Source of the DNA: Sulfuricurvum sp.
GTDB lineage: Bacteria > Campylobacterota > Campylobacteria > Campylobacterales > Sulfurimonadaceae
DNA length: 64,000 nt
Direction of reading: 5' to 3'
Assembly (NCBI RefSeq): GCF_028713855.1
Contig: NZ_JAQTNN010000005.1
Coordinates: 62,001-126,000, forward strand
The notes beneath the pieces are model-generated. The model was not told the DNA's origin. It did not search any database and saw nothing but the letters and a program-made list of their open reading frames with translations. A program made the position numbers and the translations under genes. Positions within the stretch are counted from its first letter, which is position 1. Each line of letters opens with the position of its first letter. This document shows, one piece after another, positions 1 through 10,181 of this stretch.

Positions 1-99
1 GACAACTCTTTCGATACAGTGCGACGCGACTGCAAATATGTTTTAAAACGGACGGGTGCCATGACTGGATCAGGTGATGATAAGAATCTTCTTTCTTAA
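1..99 (+). CDS. rnpA: Ribonuclease P protein component, C-terminal end (partial)
   Basis: The reading frame open at base 1 runs to a TAA at 97-99 and gives a basic tail (FDTVRRDCKYVLKR) of the kind that ends RnpA, the protein subunit that helps RNase P RNA process tRNA 5' ends. Position supports it: rnpA usually precedes yidD and yidC. The end overlaps the yidD start by about 20 nt, a common arrangement. Only about 32 codons are visible, so the identity rests mainly on context; the other plus frames stop earlier or look less like RnpA. Confidence 0.6.
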   Translation, partial: DNSFDTVRRDCKYVLKRTGAMTGSGDDKNLLS

Positions 100-409
100 G
101 CTCCTGTGGCTTTATCGGCACTCTTTCTCTTTGGTGACACGCGGTGCGTGTCGTCACTATCCTTCATGCTCCGAATATGCTCTATGGCAGTTTGAGCGTA
201 ATACCCTCCCACGCGCATTCTTATCCACTTTTTTACGAATTTTACGGTGCAATCAGCTTTTTTCCGGCGGTATCGATTATCCGATTATCGGCAAACCGAT
301 GATAAAACCCTCCGAACTCTCCATAAATACGATAAAATACTGGTTTGTTCCATATCAACAGAATTATTTTCTGATCAAAAATTTTAAGTTTAAAGGGTCA
401 CAGTGCTAG
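77..409 (+). CDS. yidD: YidD membrane protein insertion efficiency factor
   Basis: A 110-residue protein with the family signature CRHYPSCSEYA (residues 25-35) behind an amphipathic, hydrophobic N-terminus. YidD is a small inner-membrane-associated protein thought to help Sec/YidC insertion. ATG at 77 is chosen over GTG at 74. The gene overlaps the rnpA tail and the GTG start of yidC by 7 nt, giving the classical rnpA-yidD-yidC order. The C-terminal 40 residues are hydrophilic and longer than in minimal YidD proteins. Confidence 0.93.
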   Translation: MIRIFFLKLLWLYRHSFSLVTRGACRHYPSCSEYALWQFERNTLPRAFLSTFLRILRCNQLFSGGIDYPIIGKPMIKPSELSINTIKYWFVPYQQNYFLIKNFKFKGSQC

Positions 410-2013
410 AAAAGTTTACTCCCAATCAGCGACTCATCGTTGCCGTCGCTTTATCTTTTGCCTTTTTTATAGGTTATACCACGCTCGTTCCACCAAAATC
501 ATCTGTTAACGAATCCAATGTTACTAAAGCAAACACAGTAAAAGAAAGCGTATCACAGAGTGCTGTAGTGACAAAACAATCTGATAGTACCCCTGCGGCT
601 GCTACAGAGATGAAAACAACGAAAACCGATACGCTTACCACAGTTTCTGCAAAAGAGTTCACCCTCAAAATTGATACTCTTGGACGGATTGGATCGGTCA
701 TCCTGAGTGATAAAAAACATAATGGAAAAGACGGTAAATTATCCGAATTGGTTGCGCCGGAAGGTGCCAAACCGATTCAAATCCGATTTGCCGATCAAGC
801 ATTGAATGAAGCAGCGGCAAAAGTCCCTTATACGAGTGATGCGAGTAATATCGCTTTAGGTGAGAACGGTAAATCAACCGTTGTATTGACACAAAACCTT
901 CCGGAATTGACTGTTACAAAAACATTGACGTTTTACGCAGACGGCCATTATGATGCAAAAATAGCGCTCTCCAATGAAAAACGTTATTTCGTTTACCTCG
1001 GGCAACATCCGCAAATTATAGAGCAGATGATGACCGTTGTCGGTGGGATGGTCTACTCCGGAGATAAACTTACGACAATTTTCAAAGACGGCGATGTTGA
1101 AGGACAATCACTTTTTACCGATGTCCATTTCGTTTCTGCATTTGATCAATATTATGCAAGTATGATGTACGGATTTGACAAATCGACCCAAGTGACGATT
1201 GAACGTGATGCCAAAAGCAATGCGGTTACTTATTTGGAAGGGAATACTAACTTTACCTTTAACGGGTATATCGGTCCTAAAGAGTATAAAACACTTGAAG
1301 CAATCAATCCTGTTTTGGTCAATGCAATCGAATACGGCTGGTTTACGTTTGTTGCCGCTCCGATTTTTAAAATCTTAATGTGGTTGCATGGAATGATCGG
1401 AAACTGGGGTTGGTCAATCATTGCATTAACCATTTTAATTCGTGTATTTCTCTACCCTTTGACTCACAAAGGGATGGTTTCGATGCAGAAAATTAAAGAG
1501 ATTGCTCCACGAATCAAAGAAGTTCAGGAAAAATATAAAGGGGATCCGGCACGTATGAATGCTGCGGTCATGGAGATGTATAAAAAACATGGAGCTAATC
1601 CATTGGGCGGGTGTTTACCACTTGTATTACAAATTCCAGTCTTTTTTGCAATCTATCGAGTTCTTCTTAACGCAGTTGAACTGCAAGGTGCTCCGTGGGT
1701 ACTGTGGGTAACTGATCTATCCCGTATGGATCCGTATTACATTCTCCCTATTTTGATGGGTGCAACGATGTATTATCAACAAAAAATTACTCCGAGCAAT
1801 TTCACCGATCCATTGCAGGAGAAAATCTTTAAATTCTTGCCGGTTATTTTCACGTTCTTCTTCTTCACATTCCCAGCTGGGCTTGTGTTGTACTGGTTTG
1901 TGAATAATATTTTCTCGATCGCACAGCAGTTTATGGTTAATAAACAGTTTGAAGCGGCGCGTGCAATGCGTCATGAAACTCATCTTGCGGAAAAGCATCA
2001 TGAAAAAGATTGA
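403..2013 (+). CDS. yidC: YidC membrane protein insertase
   Basis: 536 residues beginning at a GTG that overlaps the yidD stop. There is an N-terminal membrane anchor (about residues 10-28), a large periplasmic domain, and the conserved C-terminal insertase core from about residue 310: a helix around WGWSIIALTILIRVFLYPLT, then the coiled KIKEIAPRIKEVQEKYKGD cytoplasmic hairpin, then further membrane helices. The length matches the Gram-negative type. YidC inserts and folds inner-membrane proteins alone or with SecYEG. It is followed by jag with a 14-nt overlap, so the genes are co-transcribed. Confidence 0.97.
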   Translation: MLEKFTPNQRLIVAVALSFAFFIGYTTLVPPKSSVNESNVTKANTVKESVSQSAVVTKQSDSTPAAATEMKTTKTDTLTTVSAKEFTLKIDTLGRIGSVILSDKKHNGKDGKLSELVAPEGAKPIQIRFADQALNEAAAKVPYTSDASNIALGENGKSTVVLTQNLPELTVTKTLTFYADGHYDAKIALSNEKRYFVYLGQHPQIIEQMMTVVGGMVYSGDKLTTIFKDGDVEGQSLFTDVHFVSAFDQYYASMMYGFDKSTQVTIERDAKSNAVTYLEGNTNFTFNGYIGPKEYKTLEAINPVLVNAIEYGWFTFVAAPIFKILMWLHGMIGNWGWSIIALTILIRVFLYPLTHKGMVSMQKIKEIAPRIKEVQEKYKGDPARMNAAVMEMYKKHGANPLGGCLPLVLQIPVFFAIYRVLLNAVELQGAPWVLWVTDLSRMDPYYILPILMGATMYYQQKITPSNFTDPLQEKIFKFLPVIFTFFFFTFPAGLVLYWFVNNIFSIAQQFMVNKQFEAARAMRHETHLAEKHHEKD

Positions 2014-2830
2014 AGCACCTACCTTAGAACTGGCATATGCCAAAGCGGCCGCTGAGTTTGGGTGTTCTGTAACCCTACTTCAAGTGGAGATTGTCCAATT
2101 CCCTTCCAAAGGGGTATTGGGGCTCTTTAAAAAATCGGCAATCATTATTGCCAATCTTCCTCATGCAAATGTCAATATTCCTGCATCTGCTACAACAGCT
2201 GCACCTGCAATAGAAAGTGATGAATCTTTTGTTGCTGAAGACGATGTTGCGATTGTTGCACCATCATCGATTGAACCTGAAGAATTGGTTTTAGGAGATG
2301 AATTTTACGAGCAAGCGGATGATTTTGAAGAAGCTGGGGAGATGGAGGGTGATTTTTATGAACTCTCTGCCCAAGAGTGTGCCGATGAAGTCAAAGAACA
2401 GATCAATATCCTTTTTAAAGATATTTGTTTTGATATCAATGATATCGACGTCAGTGTTTACGATGAGAATACCTTGCTGGTCGAGTTCACCGGTGCTGAT
2501 GCTGCATTGATGATTGGCAAAGAGGGGTATCGTTACAAAGCACTCTCCTATATGTTGTTCAATTGGATCAATGCAGTTTACGGGATGCAGTTGCGTCTTG
2601 AAATCGCAGAATTTTTGAAAAATCAGGAAGAGTCGATTTCCCGTTATTTGATCAATGTGTGTGATATCATCGATCAAGAGGGACGCGCACAGACGAAAGT
2701 CTTGGATGGTGTACTAGTCCAAATAGCCCTTAAACAGCTCCGTGATCGTTATCCTGATCGTTATGTGGCTATCCGTTCTACCCGTGATGGCGGCAAATTT
2801 ATCGTCATTAACAGCTATCACGAATATTGA
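2000..2830 (+). CDS. jag: Jag/KhpB (EloR-type) RNA-binding protein
   Basis: 276 residues from the ATG at 2000, which overlaps the end of yidC. The N-terminal Jag-N domain (about 1-50, KKIEAPTLELAYAKAAAEFG) is followed by an acidic linker (60-125), a KH-like domain with the IGKEGYRYKAL loop, and a C-terminal R3H domain (PDRYVAIRSTRDGG). Jag proteins bind RNA and are encoded beside yidC in many bacteria. An upstream in-frame ATG at 1949 lies deep inside yidC and is rejected. The TGA overlaps the ATG of mnmE by one base. Confidence 0.9.
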   Translation: MKKIEAPTLELAYAKAAAEFGCSVTLLQVEIVQFPSKGVLGLFKKSAIIIANLPHANVNIPASATTAAPAIESDESFVAEDDVAIVAPSSIEPEELVLGDEFYEQADDFEEAGEMEGDFYELSAQECADEVKEQINILFKDICFDINDIDVSVYDENTLLVEFTGADAALMIGKEGYRYKALSYMLFNWINAVYGMQLRLEIAEFLKNQEESISRYLINVCDIIDQEGRAQTKVLDGVLVQIALKQLRDRYPDRYVAIRSTRDGGKFIVINSYHEY

Positions 2831-4173
2831 TGAACGACACGATTGCCGCTATCGCCACCGCTAACGGTGTCGGTTCTATCTCGATTCTCCGTCTTAGCGG
2901 GGATCGTTCTCACTCAATTGCTTTAAAACTTACCCAAAAAACAGAGCTTCAGCCACGTCATGCAACATTAACTTCTTTGCATCATAATGACGGGACACTC
3001 ATCGATGAAGCGATCGTGATCTATTTCCAATCACCGCGAAGTTTTACTGGTGAAGAGGTTGTTGAATTCCAATGTCACGGCGGTTATGTCGTAGCCGAGT
3101 CGCTGTTACGTGCTGTTCTTTTTGAAGGGGCACGTTTAGCTGAACCGGGTGAATTCAGTAAACGGGCTTTTTTAAACGGGCGCCTCGATCTGACCCAAGC
3201 CGAAGCAACTGCAGCATTGATCGAAGCCAAAAGCGACGATGCCGCACGAATTTTAGCCCGTCAGATGAAGGGAGAATTGCGCGGTTATATCGAGGGAATT
3301 CGTGATTCGCTTCTTGAAATCTTGGCGTACTCAGAAGTGGTGATCGATTATGCTGAAGAGGATTTGCCTCAAGATGTCGTAGAGCAGATCGAAGTGAAGC
3401 TGGAAAAGATAAAACATACCCTCTCTCGTACCCTCGAATCAAGCCGACGACGCAGTGGATTGATGCAGGGATTTCGGGTTGCTATCATCGGTAAACCCAA
3501 TGTCGGGAAAAGTTCCCTTCTTAACGCGTTACTTGATTATGAACGTGCCATAGTCAGCGACATTGCAGGTACTACCCGTGACACGATCGAAGAACAGGTA
3601 CGTATTGGTACTCATCTGATCCGTTTGGTCGATACGGCGGGGATACGTAACGCTCACGATGAGATTGAACGAATCGGGATAGAGCGCTCCATTTCAGCTA
3701 TTGAAAATGCCGATGTGGTGATTGCTCTGTTTGATTCTTCGCGTGAGATCGATGGAGAAGATCGTGCTATTATCGATTTGATCGAACGTTACCGCGAAGA
3801 GAAACCGTTTATCTGCATTTTGAACAAATCGGATTTGCCGGAATGTTTTGAATCAACCGTGATTAGTGAATACGCTCCGATACGGTTGAGTTGTAAACAG
3901 GAAATGCAATCGTTGATTACTACTTTGAGTTCTCTCATGGATTATGAAAACGACGGTGAGGAGATGATGTTGATCTCTCAACGTCAGATCAGTGCAACCG
4001 AGAAAGCCGTTCTCTCTATCGATGAAGCGTATGAGCCTCTTCGTGATGGTGAATTAGAGTTTTTCTCCTTTCACATCAATGCCGCGATCCGAGCTGTCGC
4101 TTCAATCAGCCGTCCGTATGAACTCGATGAGATGTTCGACAAAATGTTCGGACAGTTTTGTTTGGGGAAATGA
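2830..4173 (+). CDS. mnmE: tRNA uridine-5-carboxymethylaminomethyl modification GTPase MnmE
   Basis: 447 residues. The N-terminal formyl-THF-binding domain is followed by a helical domain and an inserted G domain with G1 GKPNVGKS (221-228), switch residues GTTRDTIEE, G3 DTAG and G4 NKSD. The C-terminus is FCLGK, so the invariant cysteine is kept (the usual ending is CIGK). MnmE works with MnmG to make cmnm5U34 in tRNA wobble positions. ATG at 2830 shares a base with the jag stop; a TTG one codon earlier is disregarded. Translation is coupled to ruvX downstream. Confidence 0.97.
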   Translation: MNDTIAAIATANGVGSISILRLSGDRSHSIALKLTQKTELQPRHATLTSLHHNDGTLIDEAIVIYFQSPRSFTGEEVVEFQCHGGYVVAESLLRAVLFEGARLAEPGEFSKRAFLNGRLDLTQAEATAALIEAKSDDAARILARQMKGELRGYIEGIRDSLLEILAYSEVVIDYAEEDLPQDVVEQIEVKLEKIKHTLSRTLESSRRRSGLMQGFRVAIIGKPNVGKSSLLNALLDYERAIVSDIAGTTRDTIEEQVRIGTHLIRLVDTAGIRNAHDEIERIGIERSISAIENADVVIALFDSSREIDGEDRAIIDLIERYREEKPFICILNKSDLPECFESTVISEYAPIRLSCKQEMQSLITTLSSLMDYENDGEEMMLISQRQISATEKAVLSIDEAYEPLRDGELEFFSFHINAAIRAVASISRPYELDEMFDKMFGQFCLGK

Positions 4174-4571
4174 TGGGAACTATTATCGCAATCGACTTAG
4201 GCTTAAAACGGATCGGATTAGCACTGAGTGCGGGATCGGGAATCGTCACACCGCTTCCGGCGGTAGAGCGCAAAAACCGTAACCAAGCCGCCAACGATGT
4301 CAAAAAAGTGTTAAACGAATATGAAGCAACAACGGTTGTGGTTGGTATCCCGATGGGAAGCACGACCGAGGATGAGATGCGACGTCGTGTAGCGCATTTT
4401 ATGAACCTCGTTGAATTCAGTGGCGAAATCGCCTACCAAGACGAATCTCACAGCTCCCAAGAAGCGGAAGCGCTGATGAAGGGTGAAATCCGCTACAAAC
4501 GGGACGGTCGTATCGACTCTCTTTCGGCGAAGATTATTTTAGAACGGTATCTCGATCAGCTTAAGAAATAA
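4170..4571 (+). CDS. ruvX: Putative pre-16S rRNA nuclease RuvX/YqgF
   Basis: 133 residues with an RNase H-like fold. The N-terminal IIAIDLGLKRIGLAL carries the first acidic active-site residue, GIPM follows a beta strand, YQDE carries another acidic residue, and the C-terminal segment RIDSLSAKIILERYL contains the last conserved Asp. The family acts in 16S rRNA maturation and was earlier called a Holliday junction resolvase. ATG at 4170 overlaps the mnmE TGA; an adjacent ATG at 4173 is equally possible. In many relatives ruvX follows dprA; here it is coupled to mnmE. Confidence 0.9.
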   Translation: MMGTIIAIDLGLKRIGLALSAGSGIVTPLPAVERKNRNQAANDVKKVLNEYEATTVVVGIPMGSTTEDEMRRRVAHFMNLVEFSGEIAYQDESHSSQEAEALMKGEIRYKRDGRIDSLSAKIILERYLDQLKK

Positions 4572-5191
4572 TCTTTGGCTTCTGCTTCATCGTCGGTTAG
4601 GATGGCAAAATCTTCATCATTTGCCAGTTTCTTTTGTATGGCCGTTACACAATAATCAAACCCGATCTTTCTTGCACGCTCGATATCAAATACAAATCCC
4701 AATCCGCTGAACTGATACGGCTCTTCTTGCTCAATACAGAGTAAAATCCCATCACATTGTACTTCAAACTGTTCAACAATCTCACGATAACCGATATTAA
4801 ATTCGGTTGCATGCCATCCGATATCTTCCAGTGTTTTATCCGAGAATTCGGCGATTCCATCACCTGTTGTATCATCGTAGAGTGCGCGTTTTTGGTTATA
4901 TCCGATAATGTTTTGCCATGCACCGGAGGCTTTGATCAAAATACGATCGTCATCTTCGACAATACGGTAGTTATCACCGAGCATTGAACTGATCGGACGG
5001 GCGAGATTAGTTGCAAGCGGTGAGAGAGGGGGGATTGAGCCTTCAAAAATCGAGATGAACGTTGCAGGGAAGGGTTCATACACGATTTCACCGTTATAGC
5101 TGATAGCAAACCGTTTTGCCGAATTGGCGGCACGTAAAAAATCATCTTTGGTAACAATAATAATCTCTTTAAAAAGGTTAAATTTTTTCAT
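4556..5191 (-). CDS. Conserved hypothetical protein
   Basis: 211 residues, convergent with ruvX and overlapping its last 16 nt. The start at 5191 is preceded by GGGGAT about 6 nt upstream. The protein is acidic, soluble and without signal peptide or membrane helices, with a globular alpha/beta composition. I recognise no domain or catalytic motif. The well-formed reading frame and ribosome-binding site argue that it is real; probably a lineage-specific cytoplasmic protein. Confidence 0.75.
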   Translation of the reverse strand: MKKFNLFKEIIIVTKDDFLRAANSAKRFAISYNGEIVYEPFPATFISIFEGSIPPLSPLATNLARPISSMLGDNYRIVEDDDRILIKASGAWQNIIGYNQKRALYDDTTGDGIAEFSDKTLEDIGWHATEFNIGYREIVEQFEVQCDGILLCIEQEEPYQFSGLGFVFDIERARKIGFDYCVTAIQKKLANDEDFAILTDDEAEAKDYFLS

Positions 5192-5308
5192 AAAAATCCC
5201 CATTCTTTTTTGGGTGAATTGTAGCATGGGATCGTTTAGACACCCTTAGTGAACGATTTAGCATAACGGTATAAGGGTACGCTAATATATTTTTATGCAA
5301 AAGTGGGG

Positions 5309-5314
5309 TATAAT
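5309..5314 (+). promoter_or_regulatory. Promoter -10 box upstream of ilvC
   Basis: A perfect TATAAT lies 43 nt upstream of the ilvC ATG, within an AT-rich stretch with T-runs upstream and no clear -35 box, as is typical of the housekeeping promoter in Campylobacterota. AAGGA at about 5345-5349 is the ribosome-binding site. Confidence 0.65.
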
Positions 5315-5336
5315 TCGCCAAATTTTAAGCCTATGA

Positions 5337-6380
<1,044 letters not shown>

Positions 6381-6387
6381 TTTTCCC

Positions 6388-6410
6388 TTTCAGAGCATGA
6401 CGCTCTGAAA
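6388..6410. terminator. Hairpin behind ilvC
   Basis: A 9-bp stem TTTCAGAGC/GCTCTGAAA with a 5-nt loop begins 8 nt after the ilvC stop. No strong T-run follows, so it may attenuate rather than fully terminate before the next gene 28 nt further on. Confidence 0.5.
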
Positions 6411-6437
6411 ACTTCCAAACAAGAGGTTCTTTCTAGA

Positions 6438-7472
6438 ATGAGTAAACGACCTCGATCTTCCAAATCTCCCTTTTTAAAATGGTTTCTTTTTGGGCTTACG
6501 GCACTTCTTCTAATTTTTACTGCAGTATTAGTCGGCTATTTTATCGGATTTCATCAGGCTGAAAACGAACTTGCCGCTGAACGTATGCAGACGGAAAAAC
6601 TGGTTGCACAGATTCAGCAAATTGCAACTATCGATGAAAACAACCTTCCGGTTATAAAACCTCAAAATGTGACACAAGCAAATGAAATCCGCCGTCTTAA
6701 AAAAGAACTCGAAGATTTATTAAGACGTGAGAAAATCCATGAAGAGGTTAATCCTCAGCATGAATATGCGCCCAACGATAAAAAAATTCCACCGCCACCG
6801 CCGGAAAAGCGACCTCTTCGTCCTGCTGGAACAGAAGCCAAATTGGTCATTATAATGGATGACGTATCGTATGCACATGATGTTAAGGCAATCCAATCAA
6901 CGGGATTACCATTGGTCATGTCTTTCCTCCCTCCAAGCTCACGTCATCCCGATTCGGCGATATTGGCGAAACAACATCGTATGTATATGGTGCATTTACC
7001 TTTGGAAGCGGTTGCTTTTCAGGATGAAGAACCAAATACCTTGCGGATAGGTAGTACAGAAGAGGAGATCGAACAACGGCTCAATGCACTAAAGCAGCTT
7101 TTTCCTAATGCTCATTATATGAACAATCATACAGGTTCAAAGTTTACGTCTGATCCGGTTGCGATGGATAGATTGATCCGAATCATGCAAAAAGAGGGAT
7201 TGCAATTTGTAGACAGCCGTACGATTGCTACGAGTAAAGGGCGAGAGACGACGGGTAAATATGGAATGCGTTATTTGGTACGAGATGTCTTTTTAGACGA
7301 TAAAGATGGTGTGGCAAATGTCAAAAAACAGATCAAAGAGGCGGTAGCAAAAGCAAAACGCTACGGAACCGCTATTGCGATTGGACACCCCAGAGTCGAT
7401 ACGATTCAAGCACTTAAAGAATCGAAAGAAATCTTAAAAGAGGTACAACTGGTCGGAATTGATCAAATCTGA
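6438..7472 (+). CDS. Divergent polysaccharide deacetylase family protein (YibQ-like)
   Basis: 344 residues: a cytoplasmic basic N-terminus, one membrane helix (about 14-36), a coiled-coil and proline-rich linker (40-130), then a periplasmic domain starting KLVIIMDDVSY. The DD pair, MVHLPLEA, NNHTGSKFTSD and the late GHPR segment match the divergent polysaccharide deacetylase (DUF610) family, which has the NodB-like barrel and is probably involved in envelope glycan processing. The substrate is unknown. It lies between ilvC and dprA with terminator-like hairpins on both sides, so it may be monocistronic. Confidence 0.85.
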   Translation: MSKRPRSSKSPFLKWFLFGLTALLLIFTAVLVGYFIGFHQAENELAAERMQTEKLVAQIQQIATIDENNLPVIKPQNVTQANEIRRLKKELEDLLRREKIHEEVNPQHEYAPNDKKIPPPPPEKRPLRPAGTEAKLVIIMDDVSYAHDVKAIQSTGLPLVMSFLPPSSRHPDSAILAKQHRMYMVHLPLEAVAFQDEEPNTLRIGSTEEEIEQRLNALKQLFPNAHYMNNHTGSKFTSDPVAMDRLIRIMQKEGLQFVDSRTIATSKGRETTGKYGMRYLVRDVFLDDKDGVANVKKQIKEAVAKAKRYGTAIAIGHPRVDTIQALKESKEILKEVQLVGIDQI

Positions 7473-7497
7473 CAAATTGTCAGATATTTTATTTTTC
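7467..7497 (+). terminator. Rho-independent terminator
   Basis: The stem ATCTGACA/TGTCAGAT with a 3-nt loop incorporates the stop codon of the deacetylase gene and is followed by a T-rich tail at 7486-7497. Confidence 0.75.
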
Positions 7498-7534
7498 TCT
7501 CATTTTTTGCTATCGTTATGTATTATCATAAAGA

Positions 7535-8317
7535 ATGGACATGAACAACGAAATTCCTTTTCTCATCCCCGAACTCACCTGTATGAAGCGTTATCCTGAA
7601 AAACTTTATTATCGGGGTGATTCGAGGCTGCTTGATCGCCCTAAAATATCGATCGTCGGAACGCGTCGGCCTAACCCATATACCCGTGCAACGACATATG
7701 AACTTTCTAAAAAATTATCCCTTTCCGGAATGGTGGTAGTCAGCGGCGCGGCCGCAGGGGTAGATGCAATAGCTCATCAGGGGGCGGGATCGGAAAATAC
7801 GATAGCGATATTGCCTTGTGGTATTGATATACGTTATCCTGCTGCCAATGCTTCGCTGATTGAGGCGATTGAACAATATGGCCTTACTATGACTCCGTTT
7901 GAACCAGATTTTTCGGCACGTGAATGGAGCTTCGTGGTACGAAACGAAATTGTAGTAGCCCTAGGCGATGCACTGATAGTGACTGAAGCCGATATCGGTA
8001 GTGGGAGTATGCGGAGTGTTGAATATGCTTTATCAATGGGCAAAGAGATCTATGTTCTTCCACATCGTCTTCGAGAAAGTACTGCAACGCGGCAGCTTTT
8101 GAGTGATGGGAAAGCGACTGCTATAGATGATATTGACACGTTTGTTGCCCTTATGAGTCAAAAAGGGCGTAACGCAATCGATGATACACCCTTTATCGCC
8201 TATTGTCGTAATAACCCAACCTATGAAGAGGTAGTTGGGAAATTTCCGAGTGATATTTTTGAAGCTGAGTTAAGCGGCATCATTGAAGTACGAAACGGAA
8301 GAGTGGCTGTAGTATGA
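7535..8317 (+). CDS. dprA: DNA processing protein DprA
   Basis: 260 residues, a short DprA consisting essentially of the Rossmann-like core: SIVGTRRPNPY, VVSGAAAGVDAIAH, PCGIDIRYP, then VVRNEIVVALGDALIVTEA and SGSMRSVEYALSMGKEIYVLP. The C-terminal winged-helix part is short. DprA binds incoming single-stranded DNA and loads RecA during natural transformation, which suggests competence in this organism. recQ begins 21 nt downstream, so the two probably form an operon. Confidence 0.93.
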   Translation: MDMNNEIPFLIPELTCMKRYPEKLYYRGDSRLLDRPKISIVGTRRPNPYTRATTYELSKKLSLSGMVVVSGAAAGVDAIAHQGAGSENTIAILPCGIDIRYPAANASLIEAIEQYGLTMTPFEPDFSAREWSFVVRNEIVVALGDALIVTEADIGSGSMRSVEYALSMGKEIYVLPHRLRESTATRQLLSDGKATAIDDIDTFVALMSQKGRNAIDDTPFIAYCRNNPTYEEVVGKFPSDIFEAELSGIIEVRNGRVAVV

Positions 8318-8338
8318 GAAAAATAATGAAAGAGTCTT

Positions 8339-10165
8339 ATGATAGATAATTCCACGGATGATCGTCGCCTTCACGCAACACTGAAAGAGGTATTCGGTTT
8401 TAGCGAATTCAGAGAACATCAAGCGTTAGCGGTTCAAAGTATTATCGATAATAAAGATACGCTAATGCTGCTTCCTACCGGAGGGGGAAAATCGCTTTGT
8501 TATCAATTGCCTGCCATTATGAAAGAGGGGGTGACTATTGTTGTTTCTCCTCTTTTGGCATTGATGTACGATCAAGTCTCTGCACTCAAAGTGATGGGAG
8601 TAAAAGCCGAATCGCTCTCCTCGATGCAAAGTGAAGCAGAAGTACAACGTATCCAAAGAGAACTGATGGAACAAAAGATTAAACTTTTGTATGTTTCACC
8701 GGAGAGAATGGCAGCAAGAGGGTTCATCGAATTTTTACAACACTTGAAGATCAGTACCTTTGTTATCGATGAGGCGCACTGTATCAGTGAGTGGGGGCAC
8801 GAATTTAGAGATGATTACCGAAAGCTCAGTTCCATCCGCAGTACATTCCCTCATGTTTCCATAGCAGCTTTTACCGCTACGGCAACACAAAAAGTTAAAT
8901 CGGATATTATCAACCAACTCCATTTGAATGATCCGGAACTGATCAAAGCAGTTGCTTTTCGAAGCAATATTACGATTAGGGCAAAAAACAGAGAGGGAAA
9001 TGGGCAAAAGCAGTTATTGGCGCTTATTCGGCAAAAACAAGGGGAAAGTGGCATAGTATATGCCTTTTCACGCAAAGAGACGGAAGAGATATCCCGATTT
9101 CTAAATGTTAATGGGGTTATTTCGCGTGCGTATCATGCCGGAATGAGCATAGATGAGAGGACTTCTGTTCATAAAGCGTTTATGGACGATTCTCTTCAGG
9201 TAGTAGTCGCGACTGTAGCATTTGGTATGGGAATTGATAAGAGTAACATCCGCTTTGTTATTCACACTTCAATGCCCAAATCGATCGAAAATTACTATCA
9301 AGAAATTGGTCGTGCCGGAAGAGACGGACTGGAAGCGCAGACACTATTACTTTACTCCATGTCAGATGTGGTCAATCGAAAGTCGTTGATTGAAAAAAAT
9401 GACGGGAGCGATGAGTATAAACGTGTTGCCCTGCAACAATTGAATGATTCCATCCGATTTGCGAGTGGAGAGGTGTGCCGTCATAAAGGGATAGCAGCCT
9501 ATTTCGGAGATAAAATCGATGATTGTAAGGGAGTATGTGATAATTGTCTTGAAGCGGGCAGTTTTCAGATCACTGATATTTCCGTTGAAGGACAAAAGTT
9601 TTTATCTACGGTTCATAAAACAGCACAAAGTTTTGGTTCCCATTATGTTATCGATGTACTACGTGGATCTGAATCTCAAAAAGTTTTGAGTACGCAACAC
9701 AATCTTCTCAGTGTCTATGGCATCGGTCGAGATCGCTCTAAACAAGAGTGGCTTACTATTGCCAATCGACTTATAGAGATAGAAGCACTTTTTCAAGCCG
9801 ATTTCGGAGTGTTAAAAATTACTGAAAAGGGGGTTGCTATTTTAAAAGGGGAGCAAAAAGTTAGTATCAAAGAAACAACACTCAATCCGCCAAAATCACC
9901 GATTAAATCGGAAACATCGCTTAATAATGAGATACACAGTCCTGAATTTGAGACACTCAGGGTTCTGAGATCGCATTTGGCACGCGAGGAAAAAGTTCCT
10001 GCATATGTTATCTTTAGCGATAAAACCTTACTTGAAATGTCACACAAAATGCCAAAAATGAAAGAGGATATGTTAGCGATTTCCGGTATCGGTATGGTGA
10101 AGTATGATAAATACGGAGAACAGTTTTTGGAGGTTTGCAGAGAGTTGTCGAGGGCTAAGGGGTGA
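8339..10165 (+). CDS. recQ: ATP-dependent DNA helicase RecQ
   Basis: 608 residues. Superfamily 2 helicase core with motif I LPTGGGKSLCYQLPA (about residues 41-55), DEAHCISEWGHEFRDDY (motif II plus the RecQ aromatic loop) and QEIGRAGRDG (motif VI). An RQC zinc-binding segment follows with four cysteines in CRHKGIAAYFGD and CKGVCDNC. A C-terminal HRDC-like domain (about 520-600) completes it. RecQ unwinds DNA 3' to 5' in recombination and fork repair. It is convergent with the sulfite dehydrogenase genes. Confidence 0.95.
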   Translation: MIDNSTDDRRLHATLKEVFGFSEFREHQALAVQSIIDNKDTLMLLPTGGGKSLCYQLPAIMKEGVTIVVSPLLALMYDQVSALKVMGVKAESLSSMQSEAEVQRIQRELMEQKIKLLYVSPERMAARGFIEFLQHLKISTFVIDEAHCISEWGHEFRDDYRKLSSIRSTFPHVSIAAFTATATQKVKSDIINQLHLNDPELIKAVAFRSNITIRAKNREGNGQKQLLALIRQKQGESGIVYAFSRKETEEISRFLNVNGVISRAYHAGMSIDERTSVHKAFMDDSLQVVVATVAFGMGIDKSNIRFVIHTSMPKSIENYYQEIGRAGRDGLEAQTLLLYSMSDVVNRKSLIEKNDGSDEYKRVALQQLNDSIRFASGEVCRHKGIAAYFGDKIDDCKGVCDNCLEAGSFQITDISVEGQKFLSTVHKTAQSFGSHYVIDVLRGSESQKVLSTQHNLLSVYGIGRDRSKQEWLTIANRLIEIEALFQADFGVLKITEKGVAILKGEQKVSIKETTLNPPKSPIKSETSLNNEIHSPEFETLRVLRSHLAREEKVPAYVIFSDKTLLEMSHKMPKMKEDMLAISGIGMVKYDKYGEQFLEVCRELSRAKG

Positions 10166-10181
10166 AGGGCTTAATGCCCTT
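10165..10181. terminator. Small hairpin between convergent recQ and sorB
   Basis: AAGGGC/GCCCTT with a 5-nt loop spans the stop codons of both convergent genes. It is short and without a long T-run; a weak bidirectional terminator is possible. Confidence 0.35.

Noticed and set aside
1949-1999. Upstream start for jag
   Set aside because: It would overlap the yidC end by 65 nt; the ATG at 2000 begins the conserved Jag-N domain.
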